Translations under genes and position numbers: made by a program
Assembly: GCF_003318275.1 (NCBI RefSeq)
Contig: NZ_QOCH01000015.1
Coordinates: 1,211,677-1,275,676, forward strand
Reading direction: 5' to 3'
Origin: Marinobacter sp. F3R11
GTDB lineage: Bacteria; Pseudomonadota; Gammaproteobacteria; Pseudomonadales; Oleiphilaceae
DNA: 64,000 nucleotides
Notes under the pieces: model-generated
Databases searched by the model: none
What the model saw: only the letters and a program-made list of their open reading frames with translations
What the model was told of the DNA's origin: nothing
Part shown: one piece after another, positions 1 through 8,671 of the stretch
Layout of the letters: every line of letters starts with the position of its first letter
How positions within the stretch are numbered: position 1 is the stretch's first letter

Positions 1-1242
1 TTCGTGCCCGGCGTTATGCTGATTGCCGTGGCTGCAGCGCTGGTCTGGTACAACGTCGGGCCAGAGCCTGCGGTTGTGCATATGATGGTGGCGGCTACCA
101 CCGTTCTGATCATTGCCTGCCCCTGCGCCCTGGGCCTCGCCACGCCCATGTCGGTAATGGTCGGCGTTGGCAAGGCTGCAGAATACGGAGCCCTGATTCG
201 CCAGGGGGACGCCCTGCAAACCGCAGGCAAGCTGGATCTGGTGATTCTCGATAAAACCGGAACCATTACCGAAGGCCACCCGGCGGTGACCTTCCTGCAT
301 GCGATAAATGACGATGAGCAGCAACTGCTGGCTCTGGCTGCAGGTCTGGAGCAGCATTCCGAGCACCCACTCGCAGAAGCCATCATTAATAAAGCCAAAG
401 AGCAAAATGCGGAACCTCTGAAAGTCACCGGCTTTGAAGCACTGAATGGCAAAGGTGTGGTGGGAGATTTTGATGGGGAACCGGTTCGTCTCGGCAACCG
501 CCGCTGGCTGGAAGCGGAGGGTCTGTCTCTGAGTGGTCTTAACGACGTAGAAAAAGCCATTACCGAAGAAGCCGGTACACCACTGTTTCTTGCTCTCGGC
601 ACCAAACTGCTGGGTGTTTTCGGCGTTGCCGACGCCATCAAGGCAGATTCTGAGGACGCCATCCGGCGCATGCACGATGCCGGCATCCGGGTCATGATGG
701 TCACCGGTGATATCGACGCGACGGCCAAGGCCATTGCCGCCAAGGCCGGTATTGATGAGTACCGCGCTGAAGTTCTGCCGGAAGATAAAGCCGACGTGGT
801 AAACGAAATGCGCGGTAAGGGCTACACCGTCGCCATGGTGGGCGACGGTATCAACGATGCGCCCGCTCTGGCCGCAGCCGACGTTGGCTTCGCCATCGGC
901 ACCGGCACCGACGTGGCCATCGAGAGCGCCTCCATCACCCTGATGCGGGGTTCACTGCACGGCGTACCCGATGCCATAGAAATCTCCCGGGCTACCGTAA
1001 AGAACATTCGTCAAAACCTCTTTGGAGCCTTTGTGTACAACAGCCTGGGCATTCCTGTCGCCGCAGGCCTGCTGTATCCGGTCTGGGGCATATTGATGAG
1101 CCCGATCCTTGCCGGGGCCGCCATGTCGCTGTCTTCGGTAACCGTTGTTACCAACGCCAACCGGCTGCGGCTGTTTAAAACCAGTCACAAACCGGTTCAG
1201 GGAACAAACCAAAGCCAACTATCAAAAGGGGAACCGAACTGA
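1..1242 (+). CDS. copA: Copper-exporting P1B-type ATPase, C-terminal part (5' end outside window)
   Basis: ATP-driven export of Cu+ across the inner membrane. The frame is open from base 1, so the N-terminal metal-binding domains and first membrane helices lie upstream of the window. Visible in order: the transmembrane CPC metal site (ACPCALGLATP), the phosphorylation motif DKTGTIT, the P1B-specific SEHP motif in the nucleotide domain, the hinge GDGINDAPAL, and two last helices. Those helices carry a Tyr-Asn pair (VYNSLG) and a Met-x-x-Ser-Ser (AMSLSS), which in this family mark Cu+/Ag+ specificity. The stop codon overlaps the start of the next small gene (TGATG), so the two are probably translated together. 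The family call is secure; Cu+ over Ag+ follows from family knowledge. Confidence 0.95.
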   Translation, partial: FVPGVMLIAVAAALVWYNVGPEPAVVHMMVAATTVLIIACPCALGLATPMSVMVGVGKAAEYGALIRQGDALQTAGKLDLVILDKTGTITEGHPAVTFLHAINDDEQQLLALAAGLEQHSEHPLAEAIINKAKEQNAEPLKVTGFEALNGKGVVGDFDGEPVRLGNRRWLEAEGLSLSGLNDVEKAITEEAGTPLFLALGTKLLGVFGVADAIKADSEDAIRRMHDAGIRVMMVTGDIDATAKAIAAKAGIDEYRAEVLPEDKADVVNEMRGKGYTVAMVGDGINDAPALAAADVGFAIGTGTDVAIESASITLMRGSLHGVPDAIEISRATVKNIRQNLFGAFVYNSLGIPVAAGLLYPVWGILMSPILAGAAMSLSSVTVVTNANRLRLFKTSHKPVQGTNQSQLSKGEPN

Positions 1243-1358
1243 TGGAAACTATACTGGTCAATGCTGGTGGTCTTGTTCTGATGGCCGCGATCATTTGGTG
1301 GTTCTGGCTCTCACCATCGGATAGCGATGCCCCCACTGGAATGGATAGCCAGCACTGA
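1242..1358 (+). CDS. Small single-pass membrane protein, possible truncated cupredoxin anchor
   Basis: A 38-residue open frame starts at an ATG that overlaps the copper ATPase stop codon (TGATG), a typical translational-coupling arrangement. It encodes one hydrophobic helix (about residues 5-24, ending in IIWWFWLS) and a short acidic tail. In relatives, copper ATPases are often followed by a membrane-anchored cupredoxin-like protein whose first 25 residues look like this, with a WWFWL-type helix end. Here the reading frame stops just after the anchor and I see no cupredoxin continuation. It may be a remnant of such a gene or a genuine small transporter accessory. The gene is supported by its position and composition; the function is inference. 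Confidence 0.5.
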   Translation: METILVNAGGLVLMAAIIWWFWLSPSDSDAPTGMDSQH

Positions 1359-1452
1359 GTACCTGCCCAGGATATTTTCCAGGGCAACACAGATACAATA
1401 CTGCGAAATACCAATAAAACGCTTTATCGCAGCAAACCTGAATTAACCCCCT

Positions 1453-1490
1453 GTAACGAGTCTGACTCGTTACGCTATAACCGTTATACT
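1453..1490 (+). promoter_or_regulatory. Promoter of the RNase II gene overlapped by a 21-bp palindrome
   Basis: Two perfect 10-bp arms (1453-1462 and 1464-1473, GTAACGAGTC and its complement) flank one base. CTGACT (1462-1467) and TATACT (1485-1490) are 17 bp apart and resemble -35 and -10 boxes. The palindrome would therefore cover the -35 region about 35-75 bp upstream of the RNase II start, like an operator. It could instead be a hairpin ending the copA transcript, but no T-run follows it. Confidence 0.5.
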
Positions 1491-1526
1491 CCGCCTCATC
1501 ATTCATTTTTTCAGCCAGGTTAACCC

Positions 1527-3512
1527 ATGCTCAACGCCGACGCTCTAAACCAGTTGCGCCAGCTAAAGTCTGACATTGAGGAAAGCAAAGTTGTTTTCCC
1601 GGGGACAGTCAAAGCCACTAACGGCCGTTTCGGATTCGTCGTTCTCGATGAAGGGCGGGACCTGTTCCTGCCTCCGGAAGAAATGCAGAAAGTACTCCCC
1701 GGAGACCGGGTCAATGTCACTGAACAGGAAGTGGCAAAAGGAAAAACCCAGGGCGTGGTGGATGGGCTGATCGAAAGTCGGCTAGACACCTTTGTCGGGC
1801 GCTATCTGGTAAAGGGCAAAGGGCACTTCGTTGTGCCGGAAACCCCCGGGATCAATCGCTGGATCTTTATCCCGCCGAAAGAACGCATGAATGCACAGCC
1901 GGATGATTATCTCTACTGCCGCATTCACAAACACCCGATTCACGATGGCAAAGGCCAGGCGAAAGTACTTCGGGTTATTGGCAAAGCCGGTGAACCTGGT
2001 ATTGAACGCGCGCTTACCCTGGCCACTTTCGATCTTGCAGACGCCTGGCCAGATCCTGTTGTACAGCAGGCGGAAGGTCTCGACGAAAACGTCATTGAGG
2101 CACATGTGGCCGGCCGTGAAGACCGCACCGACCGCGCATACGTCACCATCGACAGCCCAGCCACCCAGGACATGGATGACGCTCTGCTGGCCGAACCCAA
2201 TGCCACAGGCTGGGCATTATCCATTGCCATTGCCGATCCATCGGCCGTGATTGACCCGGAAAGCCCTGCTGATCTCGAAGCCTTCAACCGGGCTACCGCA
2301 ATCTATTTCCCGGGTGAACCACTGCCCATGCTGCCCGATTCCATAAGCACCCGGCTATGTTCACTGATGCCTGACGTGAAGCGGCTGGCCCTGGTGTGTG
2401 ATCTGCAAGTCAACAATGACGGAAGTCTGGGCGACTACAGCTTTCATCAGGCGGTTATCCGTTCCCGGGGCAAGCTCAGTTACGACCTGGTCGCGAACCT
2501 GATAGAGGGTCGCGAAGACGAAGACATCAAAGCCCTGCCAGACGCAGTGGCCAACAGTCTGGACCAGCTCCACCAGGCTGCAACTGCTCTGCGGAAATGG
2601 CGCACTGAATATGCCCTGTTAAGCGGTGACCGGCCGGAATTCCGGCTCCGCCTGGACGAAAACCGGCGTATTCGCAGCATTGAGCCCTCGGTACAGAATG
2701 AGGCCCATCGCCTGGTTGAAGAGTGCATGGTTGCAGCCAACCGCTGCGCTGCGGATTTTCTTTCCCGGCAGCCGTCTGGTCTGTTTGTTCAGCATCCCGG
2801 TATCCGTAACGATCGAGCAGATAACATCCGGGCCCTGATCGAAGGCTATGCCCCGCATCTTGCGGATATCGACGCCACCACTCCTGAAGGTTTTCAGGCA
2901 CTGATGAAACAGACCTCCGGGCTGGAAGCGGAAGTTCCGGTAAAGGGCATTATTTCCCGTCAACTGGCCCGCGCCGAACTGGCCTTTACTGCGGCTCCGC
3001 ACCAGGGCATGGGACTCAGCGCATACACAACCTTTACGTCTCCCCTGCGCAAGTACTCGGACCTCTATGTCCACCGGGTTATCAAAGCCGCACTCTGGAA
3101 TGCCCCCATAAAAGCACTGGATAGTGAGCAGCTGCTGACACTGCAGAGCACCCAGCTGAAAGCCCGCCAGGCCGCGACCAGCCTGGAAACCTGGCTGAAA
3201 AGCGACTATGCCAGAACACTGGGCGAGGAGCCCATGGAAGGCGTGATCAGCCGCACGATTCCCGCAGGATTTTTTGTTCGTCTGGAAAGCAATGGCCTGG
3301 AAGGCTTTGTCAGTTGCAAAGATCTGGACGGCAAGTACAGTTTCGATCCGGTTACTCTGCGCCTTATTCACAACAAGAATGGTCGTATCTTCCAGTTGGA
3401 ACAGACTGTAAAAGTCAGCTTTTCAGGAGTAGAGGAAGAGCGCCGACAGATCAATTTCAAACTGGTGGAAGCCCAGGAAATCCCCACGGGGGCCGACACA
3501 GACGGCGCCTGA
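1527..3512 (+). CDS. rnb: RNase II-family 3'-5' exoribonuclease
   Basis: Processive 3'-5' degradation of single-stranded RNA in the cytoplasm. The 661-residue product fits RNase II (E. coli Rnb 644 aa) better than the longer RNase R. N-terminal OB-fold cold-shock-like segments (about 20-190, FGFVVLDEGRDLFLPP) precede the RNB catalytic domain (about 200-560). That domain has the acidic metal site DSPATQDMDDAL and the SPLRKYSDLYVHR segment. A C-terminal S1 domain follows (about 570-650, EGVISRTIPAGFFVRLE). The gene stands alone behind its own promoter. Annotation pipelines often call this VacB/RNase II; rnb is my preferred symbol because of length and domain order. Confidence 0.9.
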   Translation: MLNADALNQLRQLKSDIEESKVVFPGTVKATNGRFGFVVLDEGRDLFLPPEEMQKVLPGDRVNVTEQEVAKGKTQGVVDGLIESRLDTFVGRYLVKGKGHFVVPETPGINRWIFIPPKERMNAQPDDYLYCRIHKHPIHDGKGQAKVLRVIGKAGEPGIERALTLATFDLADAWPDPVVQQAEGLDENVIEAHVAGREDRTDRAYVTIDSPATQDMDDALLAEPNATGWALSIAIADPSAVIDPESPADLEAFNRATAIYFPGEPLPMLPDSISTRLCSLMPDVKRLALVCDLQVNNDGSLGDYSFHQAVIRSRGKLSYDLVANLIEGREDEDIKALPDAVANSLDQLHQAATALRKWRTEYALLSGDRPEFRLRLDENRRIRSIEPSVQNEAHRLVEECMVAANRCAADFLSRQPSGLFVQHPGIRNDRADNIRALIEGYAPHLADIDATTPEGFQALMKQTSGLEAEVPVKGIISRQLARAELAFTAAPHQGMGLSAYTTFTSPLRKYSDLYVHRVIKAALWNAPIKALDSEQLLTLQSTQLKARQAATSLETWLKSDYARTLGEEPMEGVISRTIPAGFFVRLESNGLEGFVSCKDLDGKYSFDPVTLRLIHNKNGRIFQLEQTVKVSFSGVEEERRQINFKLVEAQEIPTGADTDGA

Positions 3513-3522
3513 AAGACCTCAG

Positions 3523-3580
3523 GGGCATGGCGCATCGTACAATCAGGGACATGATCCATTGATGGCGATGCGCCATGCCC
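3523..3580. repeat. 15-bp perfect inverted repeat downstream of rnb
   Basis: Arms 3523-3537 and 3566-3580 (GGGCATGGCGCATCG and its complement) are perfectly complementary and flank a 28-nt loop, beginning 10 bp after the rnb stop codon. A run of seven T begins about 14 nt after the right arm, so it may work as a loose terminator. The large loop and separated T-run are unusual for an intrinsic terminator, and it could instead be a REP-type element. Confidence 0.6.
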
Positions 3581-3683
3581 ATCTGCCCTGACGGTTTTTT
3601 TCAGAAAATATGGTTTCGACACGGAAGAGTGGGAGCGTTTCAAACAAGAACATCCGGAAGACATCGAAGACGATAACGGATGA
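3575..3683 (+). pseudogene. Short acidic reading frame interrupted by a one-base shift at a T7 run
   Basis: An ATG at 3575 opens a frame reading MPICPDGFF into a run of seven T. One base further on, a different frame continues as FRKYGFDTEEWERFKQEHPED and ends at 3681-3683. The second part looks protein-like (amphipathic and acidic) but has no start codon of its own after an upstream stop. Removing one T would join the two into about 35 residues. It could be a sequencing or assembly error in the homopolymer, a true frameshift mutation, or chance. I recognise no family. Confidence 0.3.
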
Positions 3684-3958
3684 AAATGCTGCCGAAACAG
3701 CCGAAATAGGTAGCATTAACAAATTTTTGCATATTTTTTCATTTTTTTATAACCACCAAGCAGCCCGCACAAACCAACTAGTTTTCATACAGTTATAAAC
3801 TGCACTCTACCCGCCATCAATGCCTCACAATCAAAATGCCTTTTTTTGGGGCGCTCGCACCAAGACGAACTCATTAAAAATTGTTTATAAAACTAACCGA
3901 ACTCCGGTGTGTCGCTGTCCCGGACCCATTTAATCAATGAATCTTGGGTGACCTATCA
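3684..3958 (+). promoter_or_regulatory. AT-rich leader upstream of the lipoprotein operon
   Basis: This stretch is far more AT-rich than its surroundings, with several T-runs between about 3720 and 3850 and TTGTTTATAAAAC-like sequence near 3880. It must carry the promoter of the operon that starts at 3959. I cannot place -35 and -10 boxes with certainty, and no convincing gene is present. Confidence 0.35.
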
Positions 3959-5467
3959 ATGAAGTTCCGTCGTTCTCAAAATTCTGCCGGAGAAATACAC
4001 GCTTCGGCTTTTCAGCCAGGAAAAGCACTGCTCAGTCTCGTCATGGTGGCCCTGCTCACTGGCTGCCAGGTCTATCAATTCGACCGAAACAGTGTAAGCG
4101 CCCCCGACCCGTCGCCCTACGGCACCGGGACCGTCCCCTTTACCGTTGTTGGCGACGAACGTCCTGACTGGCTGGTTCCGGAATCCGCTGGAGCCCCCGA
4201 GGTTGTCGTAACGCGCACAACCGAAAAGACAGAAACATCGGATTTCGAGTTTTTGAGCTTTCTGGGCTACATGGTTTCCCTGACGCTGATCCCCTACCAT
4301 GAAGAAATACCATTCTCAGACGTCTACGCACTGACCTGGCAGGGAGAAACGCTGCTCGAGAGCCGTATCAATTACTCCATCGACAACTATTTCTCTGTTT
4401 ACTTCCCGACCCCACTACTGTTTTTGGGGTCACAGGGCGATCAAGATGCAGAAAAAGCCGTCGCCCGGGCCTACATCACCGATTATCACAAGGCCAATGT
4501 TCTGACCGCCATCGATCAGCAGCGCATTGAGTTCGAACGGTTTAATCCTCAAACGGCCGAGGAAATTGCAGCCTACCTGAGCGGCCCCGGCGCAAACTCC
4601 GTTTACCGGCCTTCTGCCGTCCTGCGCCTGATCGATCAGGCTCCGGAAACCAGCGCCCTTGCCTACCATGCTGCAAACAGTCACATAGCGGGCTACCTGG
4701 ACCTACTCCCTGTTCGCTATCAAGCCTGGCTGATCGGCCCGGATGGACTGCGTGGTATCGATCTGGAGAATCAACTGACCGAGGGCGTCGAGGCAGATCA
4801 GCTGCTGGTACAGATGCTCAACGCCTATCCAGACCAGACCCAGGGTATTCAATCCGGCTATTACACGGGAATGACCCAGGATCATCGTGAGGTGCTCAAA
4901 GAGGCCGGGCTGCCCGAGGGGCTGGTGGACCGCATGACCAATGAAGCTCCATCGGCCCAGCTGTTAGCCGCAGCGAGAACTGGCAAACTCCGTGACGAGA
5001 ACGGCAACATCCGGATTCCAAGCAAAGCCGAACTACTGGAACAACTGGTTCGCAATGACAATCAGGGCCAGTACCTGAGTCCCTACACCAGCGATGATGT
5101 ATTGGCTGAATGGGTAAATTCCGCGATTAATGCAAACATCGGCGCAACCGTTGGTACCGGAGTCGGTGCGGCTGCGGGCGCTTACATGGGCGAGAAAGCC
5201 CTGGAGCAGGTTCCTTTTGTCGGCAGCTTCCTCGGCGGAGCGGTCGGTGCTGAAGTTGGTAAATCCGTTGGCCGGGAGACAGCAATCAACGCATCAGGCG
5301 GTTGGGAAGCCATCCGCGCCTCATCGGACCGCAGTTTTGACAACATCCATTCCATGGCTCGCTACTTGCGCGAAAAGTATGAACACACCGGCAATTTCAG
5401 CGATGCCATTAACGCGACCCAACAAATTTACCCTGAGCTGGCCGAAGCGCTCGCGCAAGTCCGCTAA
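3959..5467 (+). CDS. Lipoprotein with C-terminal glycine-zipper module (operon gene 1)
   Basis: A predicted outer-membrane lipoprotein of 502 residues. A 36-residue signal sequence ends in the lipobox LLTGC. The central region (about 40-350) resembles nothing I know. The last 150 residues contain a conserved block (LSPYTSDDVLAEWVN), a glycine-zipper hairpin (GTGVGAAAGAYMGEKAL and a second GGAVGAEVGKSVGR) and a helical tail ending in YPELAEAL. The same module closes the last gene of the operon (8672-9808). I chose the ATG at 3959 because the upstream TTG in frame adds only five residues. Glycine zippers in lipoproteins usually contact membranes or oligomerise. The function is unknown; co-transcription with LpoB-like and YcfL-like genes suggests an envelope-assembly role. 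Confidence 0.8.
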   Translation: MKFRRSQNSAGEIHASAFQPGKALLSLVMVALLTGCQVYQFDRNSVSAPDPSPYGTGTVPFTVVGDERPDWLVPESAGAPEVVVTRTTEKTETSDFEFLSFLGYMVSLTLIPYHEEIPFSDVYALTWQGETLLESRINYSIDNYFSVYFPTPLLFLGSQGDQDAEKAVARAYITDYHKANVLTAIDQQRIEFERFNPQTAEEIAAYLSGPGANSVYRPSAVLRLIDQAPETSALAYHAANSHIAGYLDLLPVRYQAWLIGPDGLRGIDLENQLTEGVEADQLLVQMLNAYPDQTQGIQSGYYTGMTQDHREVLKEAGLPEGLVDRMTNEAPSAQLLAAARTGKLRDENGNIRIPSKAELLEQLVRNDNQGQYLSPYTSDDVLAEWVNSAINANIGATVGTGVGAAAGAYMGEKALEQVPFVGSFLGGAVGAEVGKSVGRETAINASGGWEAIRASSDRSFDNIHSMARYLREKYEHTGNFSDAINATQQIYPELAEALAQVR

Positions 5468-5485
5468 CTGATAATGGAGAACAAC

Positions 5486-6127
5486 ATGTTCAAAAAGAAT
5501 GCCTTTATTGCGGCTTGCACCTTTGCAGCAACGTCAATTCTGGTTTCGGGCTGTGCCAGCAACATTGAAAACGTACAGGGTAAGCCAACGGTATATGAGG
5601 ACGCCTCAACCACAGGCAGCGTTGGTGGCGTTGGCATCGAAAGCCAGGACGTGGTTGCCATGACTGACCAGATGATGCGGGACATGCTGGCTAACCCGAT
5701 GCTGACCGGGCGCGCCACACCGCCTCGGATCATCATCGACAACGAGTACCTCAAGAACGAAAGCACCTCGGTAATCAACACCAACATGCTCACCGACCGC
5801 CTGCGCATCGAGCTCAACCGCGCTGCCAACGGCCGCATGGTCTTTGTCGGTCGCCATTTCTCGGATATGGTTCAGAAAGAACGCGATCTGAAGCGCGATG
5901 GCGCAGTGGATGGCGGCACCATCCGCCAGACCGCCGCCCAGGCCGGCGCCGACTTCCGCCTTGGCGGCCGCATCTCATCACTGGATGCAATTGACCGCGA
6001 CACCGGGACCAAGTCCCGCTACAGCCAGATCACCTTCGAGATGATCGATCTTGAGCTGGGCACCATTGTCTGGAGCGGACTTTACGAAATGAGGAAGGCG
6101 GCCCGTGACAATGTGGTTTATCGATAA
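5486..6127 (+). CDS. lpoB: LpoB-like lipoprotein, penicillin-binding protein activator family
   Basis: In enterobacteria, LpoB is an outer-membrane lipoprotein that crosses the periplasm to activate the peptidoglycan synthase PBP1b. This 213-residue product has a lipobox (LVSGCAS) and the typical LpoB/COG3417 features. These include the disordered linker, DQMMRDML, TPPRIIIDNEYL, the NTNMLTDRLRIELNRA helix and the late QAGADFRLGGRIS segment. The ATG at 5486 is preferred over the one at 5474 because GGAGA lies about 6 nt upstream of it. The gene follows the previous one by 18 nt and overlaps the next. Whether it contacts PBP1b in this organism is inferred from the family only. Confidence 0.8.
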   Translation: MFKKNAFIAACTFAATSILVSGCASNIENVQGKPTVYEDASTTGSVGGVGIESQDVVAMTDQMMRDMLANPMLTGRATPPRIIIDNEYLKNESTSVINTNMLTDRLRIELNRAANGRMVFVGRHFSDMVQKERDLKRDGAVDGGTIRQTAAQAGADFRLGGRISSLDAIDRDTGTKSRYSQITFEMIDLELGTIVWSGLYEMRKAARDNVVYR

Positions 6128-7367
6128 GACGTGGCTGAAACCCGTGCTGGCGACTGCAATCGCCGGCACACTGGTCGGCTGCGCCAGCGGTCCGAAAGTC
6201 TATGACCGGGCAACACTGGCATCTTCTGAACAGTCGCTGGTAGATAGCAAACCCGATGTTTTACAGGCTGATTTCCAGAACCTGTTCGAAGAGGGCCAGC
6301 GCAACAAGGTTCTGAACCTGATGGAGATCGGGGTGAAGGCCTATCGCGCCGGCTATCGTCAGGAAGCCAGGAACACCCTGACCCAGGCGAGGTTGGAAAT
6401 CGAAAGCGTTTACGCCGACACCGATTCTGCACGTAAAGCCCGGAGCATCTGGTACGAAGAAGCCGAGAAAGACTTCAAGGGCGAACCCTACGAGCGCGCC
6501 ATGGTCTATTTCTACCTTGGCCTGATCTACCTGGAAGAAGGCGATTACGGCAACGCCCGGGCCAGTTTTCTGGCCGGGCTGCTGCAGGACGCATTCGCCG
6601 AGGAAGAGCAGAACAGCACCGATTTCGCGCTGTTGCTTTATCTTGCCGGCTGGTCCGCGCTCCAGATGGGCAGTGATCAACTGGCTCGGGAGCATTTCGA
6701 GGAGCTGAAGCTTTACCGCCCGGACGCGCCGATACCCGACGCTGACGACAATGCGCTTCTGATTGTGGAAACCGGCAAGTCCCCCCGCAAGCTCGGTGAC
6801 GGTGTTGGTCACTACCAGTTGGTCTACCGCCGCGGCAAGAAATTCCAGGATGTCTCTGCCGAAGTCCGTAACGGGAAAGAATGGTTGCCGCTGTACCCTA
6901 TGGAAGACATTTTCTTCCAGGCGTCCACCCGTGGCGGTCGCGCCATAGACCGGATAGTAGAAGGGCAGATCCAGTTCAAGGAGAACACCCGGGCAGTTGG
7001 CTCTACCCTTAGCTCCGCCAGCCAGAACAGTATGCTGGCCGGTTTCAGTGCTGCTGCTGGTGGCGCAGTGGGCGCGGGATTCGCGGCTATCAGTCTGATC
7101 AGCGTCGCAGCAGATGGCATGTCGGCATCCGCAAACACTCGGGCAGACATCCGTTACTGGAAAGGTTTGCCAGACACCATACACCTGATGCCGGTGACAG
7201 CTGCCAGTGGGGACCCGGTTACAGTCCGGTTCCTGGACAAATATGGCCAGCCTGTTCCCGGTCTTACCGATAACACCGAGTTCAAATTTGATGGTCGCGG
7301 GGCGGGCCTGGCTTTCGCCACTTCCCGTCGTCCAATACAGGAGAAAACCCATGATCAAGCTGATTAA
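6105..7367 (+). CDS. COG3014-type lipoprotein with TPR-like helices
   Basis: A 420-residue predicted lipoprotein (lipobox LVGCAS at about residue 25). An N-terminal half of helical tetratricopeptide-like repeats (about 45-220, with YRAGYRQEARNTLTQAR and YFYLGLIYLEEGDYGNARA) is followed by a mainly beta region and a glycine-rich helix (AAAGGAVGAGFAAISLIS). COG3014 proteins are known as neighbours of LpoB/YcfL-type genes; their biochemical role is not established. The GTG at 6105 has GAGGAAGG 6 nt upstream, while the ATG at 6111 is 12 nt away, so I keep the GTG. It overlaps the LpoB-like gene by 23 nt, implying coupled translation. TPRs suggest protein-protein contacts in the periplasm. Confidence 0.75.
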   Translation: MTMWFIDKTWLKPVLATAIAGTLVGCASGPKVYDRATLASSEQSLVDSKPDVLQADFQNLFEEGQRNKVLNLMEIGVKAYRAGYRQEARNTLTQARLEIESVYADTDSARKARSIWYEEAEKDFKGEPYERAMVYFYLGLIYLEEGDYGNARASFLAGLLQDAFAEEEQNSTDFALLLYLAGWSALQMGSDQLAREHFEELKLYRPDAPIPDADDNALLIVETGKSPRKLGDGVGHYQLVYRRGKKFQDVSAEVRNGKEWLPLYPMEDIFFQASTRGGRAIDRIVEGQIQFKENTRAVGSTLSSASQNSMLAGFSAAAGGAVGAGFAAISLISVAADGMSASANTRADIRYWKGLPDTIHLMPVTAASGDPVTVRFLDKYGQPVPGLTDNTEFKFDGRGAGLAFATSRRPIQEKTHDQAD

Positions 7368-7812
7368 ACCCCTTGCCGCGGTAGCGACCTGTCTCAGCCT
7401 GCTAACCGGTTGCGCAAGCCAATCCTCCAGCAGCACCGAACTGATCGAACGTACAGCGCCGATTACCATGAATTCCGTGGCCTTTACCGATTACGACCTC
7501 AAGCGCACATGGCCCCGCGGCTTCGGCCAAATGGAAAACGGAGAGAGCTATCGCCTGTCACTGGTCCAGCATGGTCAGCGACCGAGTGCTACCGGCACCA
7601 CCGAGGTGTATGTGGTCCTGCGTAACCACACCGACTATGACTACCAGATTGAGGCCCGGACCCAGTTCTTTGATCAGGATGGTGTGCCAGTGGATGTAAA
7701 ACCGACCTGGCAGCGTTCTACGGTGCCCGCTAACAGCCTGGCCACCTACCGCGAACTCTCCACCACGACTCAACCGCTGCAATACCGTGTGGAAGTCCGG
7801 GAGGTTAACTGA
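7351..7812 (+). CDS. YcfL-like lipoprotein (DUF1425)
   Basis: A 153-residue predicted lipoprotein with lipobox LLTGCAS and the compact beta-sandwich signature of DUF1425/YcfL (YVVLRNHTDYDYQIEARTQF, FDQDGVPVD, and a C-terminal strand ending in YRVEVREVN). In E. coli ycfL lies directly beside lpoB (ycfM), so the pairing here is conserved synteny. A clear CAGGAGA precedes the ATG at 7351. The gene overlaps its upstream neighbour by 17 nt and its stop codon overlaps the next ATG (TGATG). Function in the envelope is unknown. Confidence 0.75.
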   Translation: MIKLIKPLAAVATCLSLLTGCASQSSSSTELIERTAPITMNSVAFTDYDLKRTWPRGFGQMENGESYRLSLVQHGQRPSATGTTEVYVVLRNHTDYDYQIEARTQFFDQDGVPVDVKPTWQRSTVPANSLATYRELSTTTQPLQYRVEVREVN

Positions 7813-8630
7813 TGAAACGACTGGCTCTGGCACTCTGTATGCCCCTGCTGGCGCCAGGTTTCGTCCTGGCCGCCAGCCAGCCCCATGAGGCAGCACCGAT
7901 GATAGCGCCGGCCCAAAAGCCACTGACTGACGAGGACCTGAAAAACGATCGCTCCGCTCCTCAGCGAGCAGAGAGTGCTGAGGTTATTATCACACGGTTC
8001 AAGGCAGCCTTTGGCAACCAGCCACCGCGCATGGCTGTTTTCTGGAACCGGGCGTTTGACGATCAGGTCAGTGACTGGAGCAGTAACACCCGTGGCGTAG
8101 TCTCAACGCGAGGTTCCCTGAATGGCGAAGTTCCAGACGGCAACGTCAACCTTCAGGCACAGGGCCAGATGGCAGCGCAGGGAGAATATCGCTCGAATCG
8201 CAGCGTAGGCCTGGCGGGGGCAGCGTTTGAACTCCAGAGTGGTCTGGTCAGCCAGATGATCCAGGCTGGCGTCACTGTAGTGGATCGGGCTGCGATCATG
8301 CGCATTACCGATAACACACTGGAAACCGGCGACTTCTCCCGCCTGTCTCCGGATCAGCGCCGACTGGAAATGCGAGCACTGGGCGAACACGCCGACATGT
8401 TGCTGGTATTTCGGAAACTGGCCCATGACAAATTCGAGGTTGAAGTTCTGGATATTCGGGATGGCCAAATTCGCGCCATGCTCAGCTCTAACGGCGTGCC
8501 ACCCGAAAAAGACAAGACCCGCCAGTGGAAAGCCACTGACCATGGCTTCCAGAAAGTTGAGCAGACCGTCACCCTGGACGAAATCGGCCAGGAACTGGCA
8601 CTGCAAACCCTTGCGAAACTGGGCCGCTGA
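7812..8630 (+). CDS. Exported CsgG/LpoB-like fold protein
   Basis: A 272-residue exported protein. The signal peptide ends VLAASQ and lacks a lipobox cysteine, so it is probably a soluble periplasmic protein, unlike its lipoprotein neighbours. The mature part shows a CsgG/LpoB/TolB-N-like pattern: PPRMAVFWNRAFDD (first strand), a long helix (GAAFELQSGLVSQMIQAG), VTVVDRAAIMR, and GEHADMLLVFRK. That would make it a second member of this fold in the operon. Its start overlaps the stop of the YcfL-like gene. The fold assignment rests on pattern recognition, not a search; substrate and partner are unknown. Confidence 0.6.
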   Translation: MKRLALALCMPLLAPGFVLAASQPHEAAPMIAPAQKPLTDEDLKNDRSAPQRAESAEVIITRFKAAFGNQPPRMAVFWNRAFDDQVSDWSSNTRGVVSTRGSLNGEVPDGNVNLQAQGQMAAQGEYRSNRSVGLAGAAFELQSGLVSQMIQAGVTVVDRAAIMRITDNTLETGDFSRLSPDQRRLEMRALGEHADMLLVFRKLAHDKFEVEVLDIRDGQIRAMLSSNGVPPEKDKTRQWKATDHGFQKVEQTVTLDEIGQELALQTLAKLGR

Positions 8631-8671
8631 AGAAGCGGATGTTTTGAGATTCCTGATAGGAGTTAGACGTA

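Noticed and set aside
2619..3371. A 250-codon open frame on the minus strand
   Set aside because: Shadow of the rnb catalytic region, a common effect of high GC in third positions.
6261..7469. A 402-codon open frame on the minus strand
   Set aside because: It lies antisense to the COG3014 and YcfL-like lipoprotein genes, which have lipoboxes, ribosome-binding sites and family motifs. The antisense product is compositionally odd and matches nothing I know.
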